Below, piece after piece: positions 23,476 to 35,352 of a DNA stretch of 64,000 bases. The first letter of the stretch is position 1. Every line of letters begins with the position of its first letter. The stretch lies in contig OW121848.1 in NCBI GenBank assembly GCA_933228895.1, forward strand, positions 137,720,615 to 137,784,614, given 5' to 3'. The translations under genes were made by a program, and so were the position numbers. Under the pieces are notes generated by a model. That model was not told the origin of the DNA and did not search any database. It was given only the letters and a program-made list of their open reading frames with translations. The stretch is from Platycnemis pennipes. Lineage: Eukaryota > Arthropoda > Insecta > Odonata > Platycnemididae.

Positions 23476-23879
23476 ATCACCATGGAAATCTTCGCAGATA
23501 CTAAATTATTTTCATTTTGACAAATAAAAATTGTGGGTTCTCATGATGCAACTCACACCGATATAGCGAAACATCTAAGGTTACCGGTCTCTACAATGGA
23601 TGCAACTATGAAAACTCATGATGTGATTCAGAAATATGCTACCTAGTGCAGGTACCTGTCGAAAAAGAGAAAATGTCAAGATATCAGGGTATGAAGGAAT
23701 ACCAACTTAAAAAGTGGTTTCTAAGTACTAGATCGTCAAATATTGCTGTGTATGGCTTCCTCACAAGAGAAAATGCATTGTATAACGTATGAGTTTGGGA
23801 ATTATGGATTTGACACCCCCCAATGGTTGGTTGGATTGGTTGGAACATTGGTAGAAATATATTGCTTAAAATTGATCAG

Positions 23880-24075
23880 GGCAGCTCTACACTTTAAGAA
23901 ATAATTAATAATATTGCCCTAATTCAGTTTATAGGTGTTTCTTATTTATATATTTACTTTATATTCTTAGAGTATGCATGTGGAACTGAAAATTGTTCTT
24001 TTCCCGCTATTTGCATTTTCTCACAATTTACTATTTTTTCTAGCAGTCCCTATAAAAGCATAAATGAGGGGTTTT
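23880..24075 (+). repeat. Dispersed repeat, copy 2 (partner at 15755)
   Basis: Collinear with 15755-15935, with small insertions, and ending GGGGTTTTACTGTAGTA. The flanks differ, so the two are independent insertions rather than one segmental duplication. Confidence 0.6.
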
Positions 24076-25109
24076 ACTGTAGTATGTTACCAAATTCCAA
24101 GAAGAAATACTACCTACGAAGTCAACACAGGCTCCACATAATGATGTAAACTTATAATTTTGCACTACACTGAATACATTTATAACTTTGTCGAGTTCCC
24201 TTATTACTCTGAAATTAAGTTTATTCCAACCGCACAGTTCCAGCTTTCAGGTATTAAATTATCTCAATGACTTAGACTTTTTATTCATTCTTGATTAAAT
24301 GAAGAGCAGAAATTGGCAGGAAAAGTGAAAGTGAAAAAGTGAAAAACAATTGACAGGTGAAAAAGGAACAATAAGTGGACCTCAGTGAAGGAAAATAAAA
24401 TTTTGGGTATTAAGAATGAAAAAAGTAACCAAATTACTAAAAAGCAACCCATTCCTACCCCTGCCTGCCTGGGTTTGATTAAATCGCATACCTCAACAAA
24501 TCACTCACAAACAATTAAAAGTCCAAAGTACCACTGTTTCCATGTTCCATGAGTGACCGTAATCAAAATTACCTCTGTGCATCTGCTGCCTTCCTAGTAT
24601 GAGAACCAAGGATTTTTATTGGACCAACTACAGCAAATCACTTCCATGATATATCTTAAGCAACTGTGCACAGGTTGGCCATCATGAAGTATGAAGTCCA
24701 GTCCTGAAAGTAAACAAAGTCATAAGGACCAATTATTAACAAACAACAGCCATTATATGAGACTACTAAGGATAGGTCGATTCCGATTCCTGATTCCACC
24801 GATTCTTAGCGGAATGGAAGAATCAAAGCCTTCAAAGTCGATACTGAAAAAATAAAAACCAACCAAAACGGTGCGTGATTTCAAATTTCCTGGGTGAGCG
24901 TGAGCACGTACCCACGCTCTTTAGTGGATCGTCCTGCAAACTTCAACAGAAGTCGTTTTTCCTGTGTTTCTTTTCTTTTGTCTTTTATTGTTTGTGCTCC
25001 TTTTCCACAGTGCGCGAAGGCATGGTGAAATACATCCTCACCGAATTTTGTGGAGATATTCAGTGGATTTATTTATACCGGTGGCAATTAACCTGTTAAT
25101 TTTATTGTT

Positions 25110-25442
25110 ATGTCTTCCCAAGTACAGAAATACTTTGCTATTGACGTTGGCAATGAAAATTACGCAAAATGTAATATTTGCAACAAACTTATTTCACGTG
25201 GAGGAAAGAGTAAATCAACGACCAACCTCAACAAACACATTTCTGTGCAACACAATATCAAGTTCAATTTAAACAGTGCCATCCCCCAACAAAGTTCTCA
25301 ACCTCCAACGTCACCCTTGAGTGTCACTGTTGATCCATCTGTGAGCCCTACGACTAGTGATTCTCTTTCATCATCCATTGAGTTTCAGTGTAGTTTCCAA
25401 GTTTCCATTTTCTTGGGAAAGCCCATCTCCCAAAGCAAGTAG
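25110..25442 (+). pseudogene. hAT transposase N-terminus with BED zinc finger, truncated
   Basis: ATG at 25110 starts MSSQVQKYFAIDVGNENYAK, followed by CNICNKLISRGG and TTNLNKHISVQH. This is a BED-type zinc finger (C-x2-C, then H-x4-H after the STTNL motif), the DNA-binding N-terminus of hAT transposases. The frame stops at 25440-25442, about 55 residues after the finger. The catalytic domain is missing. The C-terminal part of a hAT protein resumes at 25643, so most of the catalytic core was deleted. Upstream, TTCCGATTCCTGATTCCACC near 24790 may be subterminal sequence of this element. Confidence 0.85.
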
Positions 25443-25642
25443 AATAGTATAGAACTTGTATAGAATAGTCTTACTATAGAATAAAAAATAAAACAAAAAA
25501 TGTTTCAGATGACAAAAATCTAATAAATTCAGGTCATTGAATATTTAAAAAATATTAGATTATATTTTGTTTAGCCAATATATTTATTAGCTCTTTTGCA
25601 ATGTCCTAAACATTATTTTTTTTTCTACAGATAATACCACTA

Positions 25643-26251
25643 TTGCAACTCATAAAGCACAATCTGGAAGCACCAGCACTCATGAGTTCAGGACTTCAAG
25701 GGCTGAAAAATGAACTTTTGTCGTCATTAAAAAGAAGATTTTCTGGAATTCCGAATGATTCTACATTGGCACAAGCTACCTTTCTAGATCCAAGGTTCAA
25801 GCTAATACCATTTACAAATGAACAAAATTTTCAGAATGTCAAGGAGCTCATATTGTCAGTAATCACTGAAGAAGATTCAAAAGTAGAACTGGAATTTTGG
25901 ATGAAGGACATGGGTAGTGACAAGTTAACACATTTAGGAATTTCAATTACTAAAGAAAAAGGAAATATTTATATTAATCAAACAAAGTATTTGCAAAGGG
26001 TTTTAAAAAACCATGTTACTGAGAATTGTAAGGGTAGTGATACACCTATGGATTTAAATTTTAAGTTAGATGAAAACATAATGACAGATATGAGCTATGA
26101 AATGCAGTGTATGTCATTAATATGTATGTATGCCACATGTATGCTGGCATGTATCATGTATGCCACAGTTGGTTCCAGACCAGATTTAGCCACAGCAGTG
26201 TGTTACCTACGTAGACATCAATCTATTCTCTTCAAAAGAATCAATTTGTAA
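25643..26251 (+). pseudogene. Chimeric open frame: hAT C-terminal segment joined to Copia polymerase end
   Basis: One uninterrupted frame of about 200 codons joins two unrelated families. Codons up to about 25890 are hAT: FLDPRFKLIPF is the conserved block. From about 25895 the frame reads WMKDMG, then LGISITKEKGNIYINQTKYL, DTPMD and VGSRPDLATAVCYL, the end of a Copia-class RT and the start of its RNase H region. A local duplication (MYATCMLACIMYAT) is inserted in the Copia part. The acceptor-like tttctacag at 25622-25630 precedes it. I read this as a fossil junction of two transposons, with no evidence that it is expressed. Confidence 0.78.
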
Positions 26252-26282
26252 AGTTTGTTAAAGACTTGGGTACGAGAGAGTT

Positions 26283-28115
26283 GGGTATGAGAGGTCACAT
26301 TTGGAGTTCCACAGGGTAGCGTAGTAGGTCCGCTTCTATTTCTTTTATACATAAACGATTTGGTAACCGTAGTTAATAGTAAGCTTAGTCTTTTTGCAGA
26401 CGATGCTGTAGTGTATAGTGGTATAACAAAAGAAGAAGACAGGAAATCGCTTAGCAAGGATTTATGTAGATGCAATTCAAGAGTGGTGCGACAAATGGCA
26501 GTTAGAACTTAACCATAAAAAGTGTGTAGCTATCAATTTTTAGAGGAGGAATAATTCGATAGAGCTTACCTATAAAATTAGTAACACGATATAAACCGAC
26601 GGGTTAAGCGCCACAGGTTGGCAGCACCCGCCGCGTAAATAGCGATGAATTATTAGATAAACACGGGGAGTTTGGCATTACGCCCGGCGTAATAATGGGT
26701 TACAAAACAAAAGTGAGGAAGGGCAACAATTAGGAAAACAGCATCGGTAGTTACGTGGCGGAAAAAGAAAGAGGTCATAGTGAGAAAGAGAAAAGGAGAA
26801 AAAGAAAAAAACGAGGACCCAGAGGGAGATTAAAAAAGGATAAGGTGTACGCGTCAGCGGAGCAGTCCCGGGGCCCGTGATAAGGCAGATATCAGCGGGA
26901 GACAGGGATAATTCCAGCGGACTCCCGAGAAAAGAGAGATTCGAGGAGAGAGCGAGAAGGAAGGGTCATCGTGGGAAAACCCTACGGGAAGGCGGTCCAG
27001 CGGATCACGGGAACCAGTGGCCACGATAAGTCTATGAACGTTGGAATAATTATTTAAAAGGAAAAAGCCCCCTATAAAGTTAACCATAAGGATTGAATTA
27101 AGATCACTGATTAAAGTAAAATTTGATATGTATTTGTAAATTGGGCCCAATTAAGGTTAAAACAAACTGAATACAGAGATATTGTGCATGAAATTATAAA
27201 TGTTTCCTTGTCTGATTTCCTTGATCCCAATAGCAAATTAACGGTATTAACATATACATGTGTGTGAAATATTTAATTGTATAAGAGTGTGTGTGTGGAA
27301 TCTAACGAGCTAGCCGGAAGAAAAGAAAGCAAAGGTAGGTACCCTAAGGTTGAAAAGGGGTAGGGGTACAACGAAGATCGAAAATGTTGAAATCATAAGA
27401 TATGTTAGGTGTAACAATCACTAATGATTATCGTGGGGAAGACACATAAGGGAAATATGCGGCCGAGCGAAGAGAAAGCTAGGATTTATAAAAAGAGTAC
27501 TTAGGAAATGTGATGAGAAGACAAAAGAGTGATGTTACTTTTCACTAGTTAGGCCCCACCTTGAGTATGCAGCCAGTGTATGGGATCATAATAAATTAGG
27601 TTTGATCAGAGAACTAAACAGCGTGCAGCGTAGAGCAGCTAGGTTCTTAAAAGGTGTTATGATAGGTTGAGTAGCGTTTCAGAATTAATAAAAGAAATAG
27701 GGTGGGAATCATTATCAGAGCGTAGGTTAAAATACTGATTAAATGTATTAGAGAAATTTCAATCGGATAGCTTTACTCAAGATATTAGGCAAATATTAAA
27801 AAATCCAGCGTATTATGCTAGATTCGACCAGATAAATAAGATTAGAGAGATAGATTGTCATACTGATAGATTCAAAATGGCATTTTTCCCCCGTACTATA
27901 AGAGAACAGAATAGGCAGCATAGCAAAGGGATAGGTGGGTGAAATATTTTAAGAGTAGTCTGTAGTGCATGATGCATGTATTATCCCCTTAAATACTATA
28001 GATACTAACAATCCAGTTGCATGAGACCCTATAGTTGCTTGTTTGCACGTTAGTAGTGCATGCTTGGTGATCTTCACCCCCTGCCACACACCCTCGCGGT
28101 GGCTTGCAGGGTATC
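26283..28115 (+). pseudogene. LINE (CR1/Jockey-like) RT C-terminal half, interrupted, plus 3' tail
   Basis: The frame at 26297-26480 reads GVPQGSVVGPLLFLLYINDL and FADDAVVY, the RT catalytic core. A shifted frame continues AIQEWCDKWQLELNHKKC to about 26590. A segment of about 800 bp then intervenes. From about 27388 the C-terminal region resumes, with VRPHLEYAASVWDHNKL near 27555 and VQRRAARFLKG near 27630. The 3' untranslated tail ends near 28115 with GATCTTCACCCCCTGCCACA and CCTCGCGGTGGCTTGCAGGG, a tail shared with 28990 (minus) and 32281 (plus). Confidence 0.82.
26592..27387. other. Unidentified insertion within the LINE
   Basis: About 800 bp separates two parts of the LINE RT frame. It opens with GACGGGTTAAGCGCCACAGG and has a purine-rich core (26760-26960) and an AT-rich second half. 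I found no matching terminal repeats or coding frame. It may be leader sequence of another retroelement. Confidence 0.4.
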
Positions 28116-28314
28116 GTGTTGATGTAGATGAGAGTTGTGCGTTGAGGGAGAGATGTTGAGTAGCAACGCACAAACAAGCAAATCTGTTTATTGCATTGTT
28201 CAAAGATTGAGAATAAATAAGTTAATCAATAAGGAAGTAAGTTCTCTACGGCACAAAGAAAAGACACAGAGAATAATAAGAAATCACCAATAAAAACAAA
28301 GCATAGATCCATTC

Positions 28315-28502
28315 CCTGAGAGCACTAAGGTTGAGGTATACCTATTGTAAACAATTTTAACGCCTACATATAGTATGTAAAAGATGTAGACTAGATTATA
28401 CTCAATTTTAATGACTAAATCACGTATATAAAGGATATAGACAAAACGTACACGTTAAAATAGGGTTTACGTAGGATATACTGCAAACTTAGTGCTCTCA
28501 GG
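28315..28502. mobile_element. MITE, 188 bp, perfect 15 bp terminal inverted repeats
   Basis: Ends are CCTGAGAGCACTAAG and its exact complement. The interior is AT-rich with short palindromes. It lies between two direct copies of AAATCACCAATAAAA (28280 and 28685), about 405 bp apart. That larger direct repeat is not explained by the MITE. Confidence 0.75.
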
Positions 28503-28989
28503 GTTCCATCTTACACGTTTTTATTGGTCGTGGATACCAAAAAAGTAATCACTAAAATTTTTATTTACCTCCTTGAAGTCCTTCTCATGCTGTTACATGT
28601 CTTATAGATTATAAGTCACGGGCACGGACGTCAAAGGAATTTTAATCAACCCATGGCCATATGGTTTCTTCCTTCCCCGTCATAAGAAATCACCAATAAA
28701 AAACAAAGCGAAGCTTGTTTGCTACGTGCCTTGTTCTGCCTTGCTACTTGCGCTACTTCACGCTACTTGCCCGGGAATTTTCGTTCCTTCCATTCCGGTC
28801 CTTCCGGTTCACCAATGGATCCGTTCCTCTTCGAATGTCGTTCCGAAACGATTCAACGAGGAACGAAACGGGAAAATCGACCTTGGTCGGAACGAATCGA
28901 CTACGAGCCAAATCTCGTTTCGGAATGATTATAACAGGTTGGCGGGGCACTTAAAGTGACGGAGGGCGGAGTACATACGTCTAATTCAG

Positions 28990-29685
28990 TAATATCCTGC
29001 GAGCCACCACGAGGGTGTGTGGCAGGGGGTGAAGATCACTAAACATGCACTATTGAAATGCAACCAGGCTATTACATGGAGACATGCTAGATAATAGGTC
29101 ACATGCAGCTACATGGTTAGTACCTATGGTACCTATTTAAATAGTAATAAAGGGATCGGTTTTAATATATGAATCATGCACTACAGACTATTCTAACAAT
29201 ATTTCACCTACCTATCCCTTTGGTATGCTGTCTATAGTGTTCTCTTATGGTACGCGGGAAAAATGATACTTTAAATCTAACGGTACAACAATCTATCTCT
29301 CTAATTTTGTTATCTGATCAAACCTAGCATAATACGGAGGTGTTCTTAATATATATCTAACATCATCAGCAAACAAATCAGTTTCGAATTTACTTAAGAG
29401 GTTAAACCTAAATTTTAACCTGCGTTCTGATAGTAATTCCCATCCTAGTTCTTCTATTAAACTCGTAACGCTAATACAATAACCATAACGGCCGTAAACA
29501 AATCAAGCCGATCTCCTTTGCACATGCTCTAATTCCTTTATCATACCTTTCTCGCACGGATCCCATATATAATAGTGGCTTATTATAAATAATGAAATAA
29601 ATTCTTTCTCATACTCTCTCATCGCATTTGCCTAGAACCCTTTGTACTAATCCTAATTCACGGTTTGCTACACTAGTGATTATGA
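28990..29685 (-). pseudogene. Second LINE copy, inverted relative to the first (3' end)
   Basis: The minus strand repeats the end of the LINE at 27640-28115: CCGCGTACCATAAGAGAACA, GGGATAGGTAGGTGAAATAT and the tail ending GCCACACACCCTCGTGGTGG. Coding traces (ELGLVQRVLGKCDERV at 29690-29640) are broken. Together with 27388-28115 it forms a tail-to-tail inverted pair about 0.9 kb apart. Confidence 0.78.
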
Positions 29686-30350
29686 AATATATTGGCAATG
29701 GAGTTATTACTGAGAAGGATGGAATGAAGGTCTTTGAGCATAGACTTAAGGGCCTGGAAAGTGGGTGGTACATAGCGACAGGCTGAGGGTAATCTTGCGG
29801 TGTGTTAGCCACGAATAGAGAGGGAATAGGGGAGGGAGCGTTTGGTGTGTGAGGAATGGTAGCTGCTGTAATGGAGATATTGCTGCTTGTCGGTGGGTTT
29901 CATGTGGACTGAGGTGTGGAATTTGTTGTTTCAAGCAAGATGTCGACACATAGGAAGGTAAAATGGGAGTTAGAAATGGAATATGTGAAAGAGAGACAGA
30001 AGGAGGCATTAAGCGCGGAAATAAAGGTGTCAAGGGAATTAGTTCCATGTGGCCATATTAGGAATATACCGTCGTTATAGCAGAGCCAGTGGAGAGGTTT
30101 TAAGGGGTACCTAGTTTGAGAGGAAAGTTTCTTCCAGGTAGCCGAGGCAGAGATTGGCATAAGAAGGACTGAATTTACTACCCATAGTGCACCCTTTTGT
30201 CTGTAGAAAGAAGTTTTCATTGAAGGAAAGGTCAATGAGGATGTCAGTTCTAGGTACGTACATGTGGAGTTGGACGCTTGGAGAAGAAGTACCAGAGGGA
30301 GTAAAGGCCATCTGGGTGAGGGATAGAGGTTTAGAGGGAGGTGACCTCTA
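29686..30350 (-). pseudogene. Penelope-like element reverse transcriptase fragment
   Basis: The minus frame at 30311-30111 reads FNENFFLQTKGCTMGSKFSP then SYANLCLGYLEE, the Penelope-type RT motif (Q-x-x-G-x-x-M-G-S-x-x-S/A-P). A shifted frame continues with FIWPHGTNSLDTF and FTFLCVDILLE, where intact copies read F-L-D. Several stops follow. The fragment lacks the GIY-YIG domain. Confidence 0.75.
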
Positions 30351-30371
30351 TGGCATATGGCATTTTGTTAT

Positions 30372-30470
30372 CACTTTGTTGGAAGGACAAACATAACGTG
30401 CACATGCTGAGCACAAGACATAGAGCGGAAATGATAACTATAGATCGAAGAGATAGAGAAGAAATAAAGC
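30372..30470 (+). pseudogene. Tiny piggyBac transposase relic
   Basis: WKDKHNVHMLSTRHRAEMIT followed by IDRRDREE matches the piggyBac region read WCDKREVWMLSTCHSAEM at 10430-10480, but diverges enough to be another family. About 33 codons remain. Confidence 0.7.
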
Positions 30471-30928
30471 CATTTAGTGTCATATCCAACATTAAGAAAA
30501 AATTTGGTGTTGATCTTTCCAATCAGCGTTTCAAATCAATCAATGTTTCAAAATTTAGCACTCTACACTCTACTAATAAAAAACTACAGAAATTGATGCT
30601 ACACGAATGTATTCCATAACAAAAAAATTAGTGTTGCTTAAAGGGATTTCAATGTCTTACGGTATGAATTAATGTAGTAATAAGTGTATATATTCAGTTC
30701 AGTTTTCACAATAAATAATATGTTGATAACTTATGTTTATGGTCACTTTTTTTATTTCTACGAAAGATACCATTTAAAAACATCGTGAAGAGGCCAAACA
30801 TTTTCAAACCAACTTACAACAAAGAAACATAGAAGAATTATGCTTTAAAGCAATATAAACAGTACTTTTTTTCTAAGTAATACAGTTATTTTTCTGTGAT
30901 AGCAATTGAATGAGACTTAAGATACGTT

Positions 30929-32128
30929 GCATTGGCCCATGGTGGCATATAGGCATTTGGGCATCGGGGCATTTTGTTTTGGGGGCATTGGAGCATTTGG
31001 GAATGGGAGTATTGGGGCATTGGTTCATAGGGGCATTTGGGGATGGGGGCATTGGTGCCTGGTGACATTTGGGGATGGAGGCAATGGGGCATTAGGGAAG
31101 GGGTCAATGTGGCATTGGGGCCATGAGGGCATTGGGTCACTGGGGCATTGGTGTATTTGGACATGGAGGTAATGGTAATTGGACCATTGGGGAATTTGTG
31201 GATGGATGCATTGGGGCATCGGGGCATCCGATCATTTGGGGATGAGGATATTGGGGAATCTGGGCATTTGGACATGGAGGAATTGGGGAATTAAAGCATC
31301 TGGGCATTTGGGGATAAGGGCTTTGGGGCCTGGGGACATTGCGGCATTTGGGAATGGGGGCATTGAGGCATGGAGGATTTGGGACATGTGGGCAATGTGG
31401 CATTCGGGGATAGTGGGCATTGGGTCATGTATGTATTGGAGCATCGGAGAATAGTGGCATTGGGGCATTTGGAGATTGCGGCATTGGGGTATTAGGGCAA
31501 TGGGGTATTTGGGGACAAGGGCATTACGGCATTAGCGCTTCGGGGCATTTGGGGATTGGGGCATTGGGACATCGCGGCATTTGGGGATGAGGGAATTGGT
31601 GCATGTGGTCATTGTGGCATTTTGGGATAAAGGCATTGGAGGATGGGGGCTATAAGTCATTTGGGGATGGAGGCATTGGGTTATTGAGGCGTCAGTGCTT
31701 TTAGCAATGGGGCCATTAGGGCATAGAGGCATTGAGCATAAAGGGCATTGGGTGTTTGGGGCATCTGGGGATTTAGAAATGGGGGCTTTGGGGAATCTGG
31801 CATCGAGGCATTTGGGGAAGTGGACAATGGGGCATGAGGGCTTTGGCGTATTTGGGGATGGGGGCTTTAAGGCATAAGGGCATAAGTGCATTAGGGCATT
31901 GGGGAATTGGGGCATCGAGAAATTTGGGGATGGGGACATAGGGACATCGGGGCATTTGGTGATGGAAGCATTGTAGCATGGGGGCATTTGAGGATGGGGA
32001 TTTTGGGGCATGGGGGCTTTATGGCATTTGGGAATGGGGGCATTGGGGAATAGGGGCATCAGGGCATTTAGGGAAGGTGGCAATAGGTCATTGGGGCATT
32101 TGGGAATGGGGCATTGGGACATGGGGGC
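30929..32128 (+). repeat. G-rich minisatellite, about 1.2 kb, GGGGCATTTGGGGATGGGGG type
   Basis: The stretch is made of short degenerate words such as GGGGCATTTGGGGATGGGGG and GCATTGGGGCATT. The plus strand is almost free of C outside GCAT, an extreme strand skew. Long frames on both strands (for example 31532-32122 minus, rich in MPQCPN) are a consequence of the repeat. The recurring GGGG runs could form G-quadruplexes in single strands. Confidence 0.93.
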
Positions 32129-32280
32129 ACAATAAATTTAAAAATCCCTGACTAACTAATTATTACTTGGTAGAGACTAACAATTTTGTACACTTCTCAA
32201 CTGATTATACGCATCGGATGCACGGGCTAGTATTGTCACAGCTTGCATGATATTACACGTAAATTTAATTCTCTTTCCAT

Positions 32281-32380
32281 TTATAATGCATGCCTGGTGA
32301 TGGTTAACTCCCTGCCACTCACCCTCACAGTGGATAGCAGGGCATTATGCAGATGTATGCATATATATATATATATATTA
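32281..32380 (+). repeat. LINE 3' tail fragment and AT microsatellite
   Basis: CTGGTGATGGTTAACTCCCT, GCCACTCACCCTCACAGTGG and ATAGCAGGGCAT match the tails at 28060 and 29020. It is followed by (AT)n near 32361-32379. No LINE coding sequence adjoins it, so this is a 5'-truncated copy. Confidence 0.7.
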
Positions 32381-34326
32381 CGTAGAAGGGGGATGTGTTT
32401 GAAGCCGTCGGGATTATCACGAATAGGTAACCATGGAGTCGTTCGTGGTACAATAAACATGAATTTCAGTTCGCAATTTTGGCGTGCTTCAACCACTTAC
32501 AATAATAATCTTATCATTATATTCACTTGATTCTTTCTTATTCAGGAGCTCCATGCTTGTGTCGGAGGAGAAAATCAAGTAAAAACCATTAAAAGTTACT
32601 GCTTCGAGAGAATTAAATATGTACACCGAATTTTCAAAACATCCACTTTTGTACCACTAGACTCCTTGGTTACCTCTTGGACATAATCCTGATGGTTCAA
32701 AACACCCAACCCCCTCTCCCCTCTGGTTTACCCCTATCCTTCCTCCGTTAGCAAAAGTTCGCCCTCTGCCCTTGTGAGAAGCGTCATCTCTCCTTTTTCA
32801 ACACAACTTTTCTATCACAATTTCCTACGACCCATGTAATGAAGGCAAGTTTAAGGCCGCCTTCAAAATTCTTCTAACATGTGTCCCTCATGCAAGTCAT
32901 TCGGGATCACTGTTCAATATTTCGATGCGAGTGGAACTCAAACACAGGCCTTGAATGTAGGTGACACACCGGCATGTAAACCCAAAGCCCGCTGGTTCGA
33001 ACATCTCTTCTCGGGCTCTGATTAGAGATGGGCAACTTGGTAAATTACCGCGGTGATTTTCGTAAATTACCGTGGTATTTTTCGTAAATTACCAACACCC
33101 CTGAAAATTACCGTAATAAATGGTAATTTTCAGAAAAGTTTATTTTTCAGAAAATTTCTTCCTCATGAAGAAACCATTGGAATTGGTAATATTAGAAATT
33201 AAGAAGCTAAAACGATTTTTTTACATTGTGTCCATGATTAATTCCAATTAATTCAGAGTAAAATAACAAATGCTCATTGCGCTGAGGTATGTCTTTGGAA
33301 TGAAAATTTTTCATAGTGTGACAAAAGAGAGGCAAATTGCGTGTTGCTGCCAACTTTGTTTTAATTCTTTAATGAGTTATTATTGATAAACGTCGTGATG
33401 CGTTTGATATAAACGTCAGCATTTATATCTCAATGCTATTGATTTTGTTTGGAGTCCTCTGATGGACTGCCTGCTCTTAAGGAAAAGGTGTTAAAGGGAT
33501 CACGGCTTAAGATCCCATCCGACGGGCAGAGCACTGTACTTGAAGTGCTCTCCACAAGACTCTCCATGTGGGGAACCGGGCAAATGCGTTCTGGGATTTC
33601 CCTTCTCTCAACACTGCAACACCACGTCCCACCCCTCTCCTCAAGTCAGCAGTCCCTTTACGTACCCCGATACACGTACTCAACCTTTCACAACCCTGTG
33701 ACAATTCCCTCACGCTGAAAAAGGGTTGTTTCACCCACCTACCTCTCTTCCCCCTTTTCTTCCAAGCCTGACTCAACCACCATTTGGGATTCACTCTAAA
33801 AGAAACCCTAAGAAACAAACTACCCAAACACCAACCCCCTCCTTACCCTTCAGAATCCATCGCCCCTTGACCCTTGCCTATAAGACCTCCTCCTACCCAG
33901 CCCTGTAAAGCATGGCGCTGGACACTTGAAACACCCTTAACTTTCTAGCTGCCTCCCACTCCACCCCCTCCTATTTTTACCCTCTCCTTTTTCCAAATAT
34001 ATAAATACATGTTTCGATGTAAGCTTCTGAAATGTGTCAGATGATGTGTTATTAAGATGAATAATAATGTTTTCCAAATATGTTTACCATTGCTTTATGC
34101 ATTGTTCACTGAAACCCTAAAAAATTACCACTCTGTTTCCATATCAACCAACATCACCCACCCACAGAAACATCAAATATGAGAACCAAATAACTTAAAA
34201 AGCCTATTCAAAAGAAAGATTGAAATGAATGAATTTGAGATATCCAAAGGAAGAACTATGAGGTGAATATTGCCACAAGTAACTCTTGGAAAAAATCCAG
34301 ACTTGCTTCTTCCATTCAGTGAGAAA
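32381..34326. other. Unassigned DNA, no gene seen
   Basis: It contains three close copies of GTAAATTACCG(C/T)GGT at 33038-33090 after GAGATGGGCAACTTGG, which look like a hAT-type end with subterminal repeats, although no right end was found. The C-rich stretch 33590-33920 gives open frames on both strands without domain support. Confidence 0.4.
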
Positions 34327-34365
34327 GTCCATTAATTACGTTAGGCAATTTTGGTGATTTTTCGA

Positions 34366-34396
<31 letters not shown>

Positions 34397-35093
34397 CTTG
34401 GTGAGATGTCGTGAGATTTGGCTCGATCCCCCTCCCCCCCCCCCTCCAATATCATGTGAGATTTTTCAAAATGCATTATTTTAGTGTATATATGCACGTT
34501 AATCTGTGCTTGATTGCCTTGGATTTCTAAAAAAAAACATAATTTGCTTAATTATTTTTATTTAAGACTAGTATTTAAGGCTACTAAGTCCGTAGCCTAG
34601 TATAACAGTGAGAAAATCAAACAATAAAATACTTAAATAGGAACTACTAAAATTTGTAAAAGAATACTCATTCTAATTCAGTCCACGGGAACTCATGTGT
34701 GGTCTCAAGATTGACTACTGAAACCAAAATGCCCATGTGATTTTCAGTATAATCATCTGCTTCTTCATCCTTGCTCTGATTTAGCCACTCTTAACCGTTG
34801 CCACTTGCACACAGAAGCTCAGTAGCTGACGTGTGACAATCCATGAGGGTCACACTTTGCGTACTGGTGCACTTTGGACCACACGCCGTTGCTCTGAAGT
34901 TCTTGTGATGGATGAAAAGTAGATGCAGCATGTACTGCAGCATCTCTTTTCTAGATCACCATGTATACTTGGGCAATAGAGGTAAAAATTATGTGATATT
35001 TGCTGAGACCCCCCTGCCCTCTCTCCCACGTGAGATTGGGGGAGATTCTGCTCAACCCTCTACCCCCCAAAACACCTCACGTAATTAATGGAC
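34327..35093. mobile_element. MITE-like element with 26-C homopolymer
   Basis: Ends are GTCCATTAATTACGTTAGG and, inverted at 35075-35093, GTCCATTAATTACGTGAGG (one mismatch). An uninterrupted run of 26 C occupies 34366-34391, and a second C-rich run lies near 34428-34444. The repeated GTGAGATTTGG-like words before the C runs suggest internal duplication. No coding frame. The target duplication is unclear. Confidence 0.7.
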
Positions 35094-35352
35094 ACCCCCA
35101 AATATGCAAACTAAGGAAGAGCCCCTCCAAGTTTCCTCCTCCAAGTGCACCCTCCTCTCCAGTCATGTTGCTGTTCTGTGCATTTAGGGGCCACCAGCTT
35201 TCAAACAAGCTGCACAAGGAGATTATAAGGAAGAGGAGCTCATGGATTATTTTCAAAAGTGAGAGGTGGGCTCTGTTGACTTTGCTCTCTTCTTTTGTCT
35301 CTTTTACTTCAAATCTAGTAATTATTGATAATGTTGTGAATAAGTGGTGTGG

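Noticed and set aside
30886..32122. Long open frames on both strands with MPQCPN/GGIGAFG-like peptides
   Set aside because: They arise from the short G-rich repeat, which has few stop codons in any frame. There is no domain and no non-repetitive part.
33449..33908. Several overlapping open frames on both strands as a candidate gene
   Set aside because: C-rich composition explains them. No start context, splice sites or recognisable motifs.
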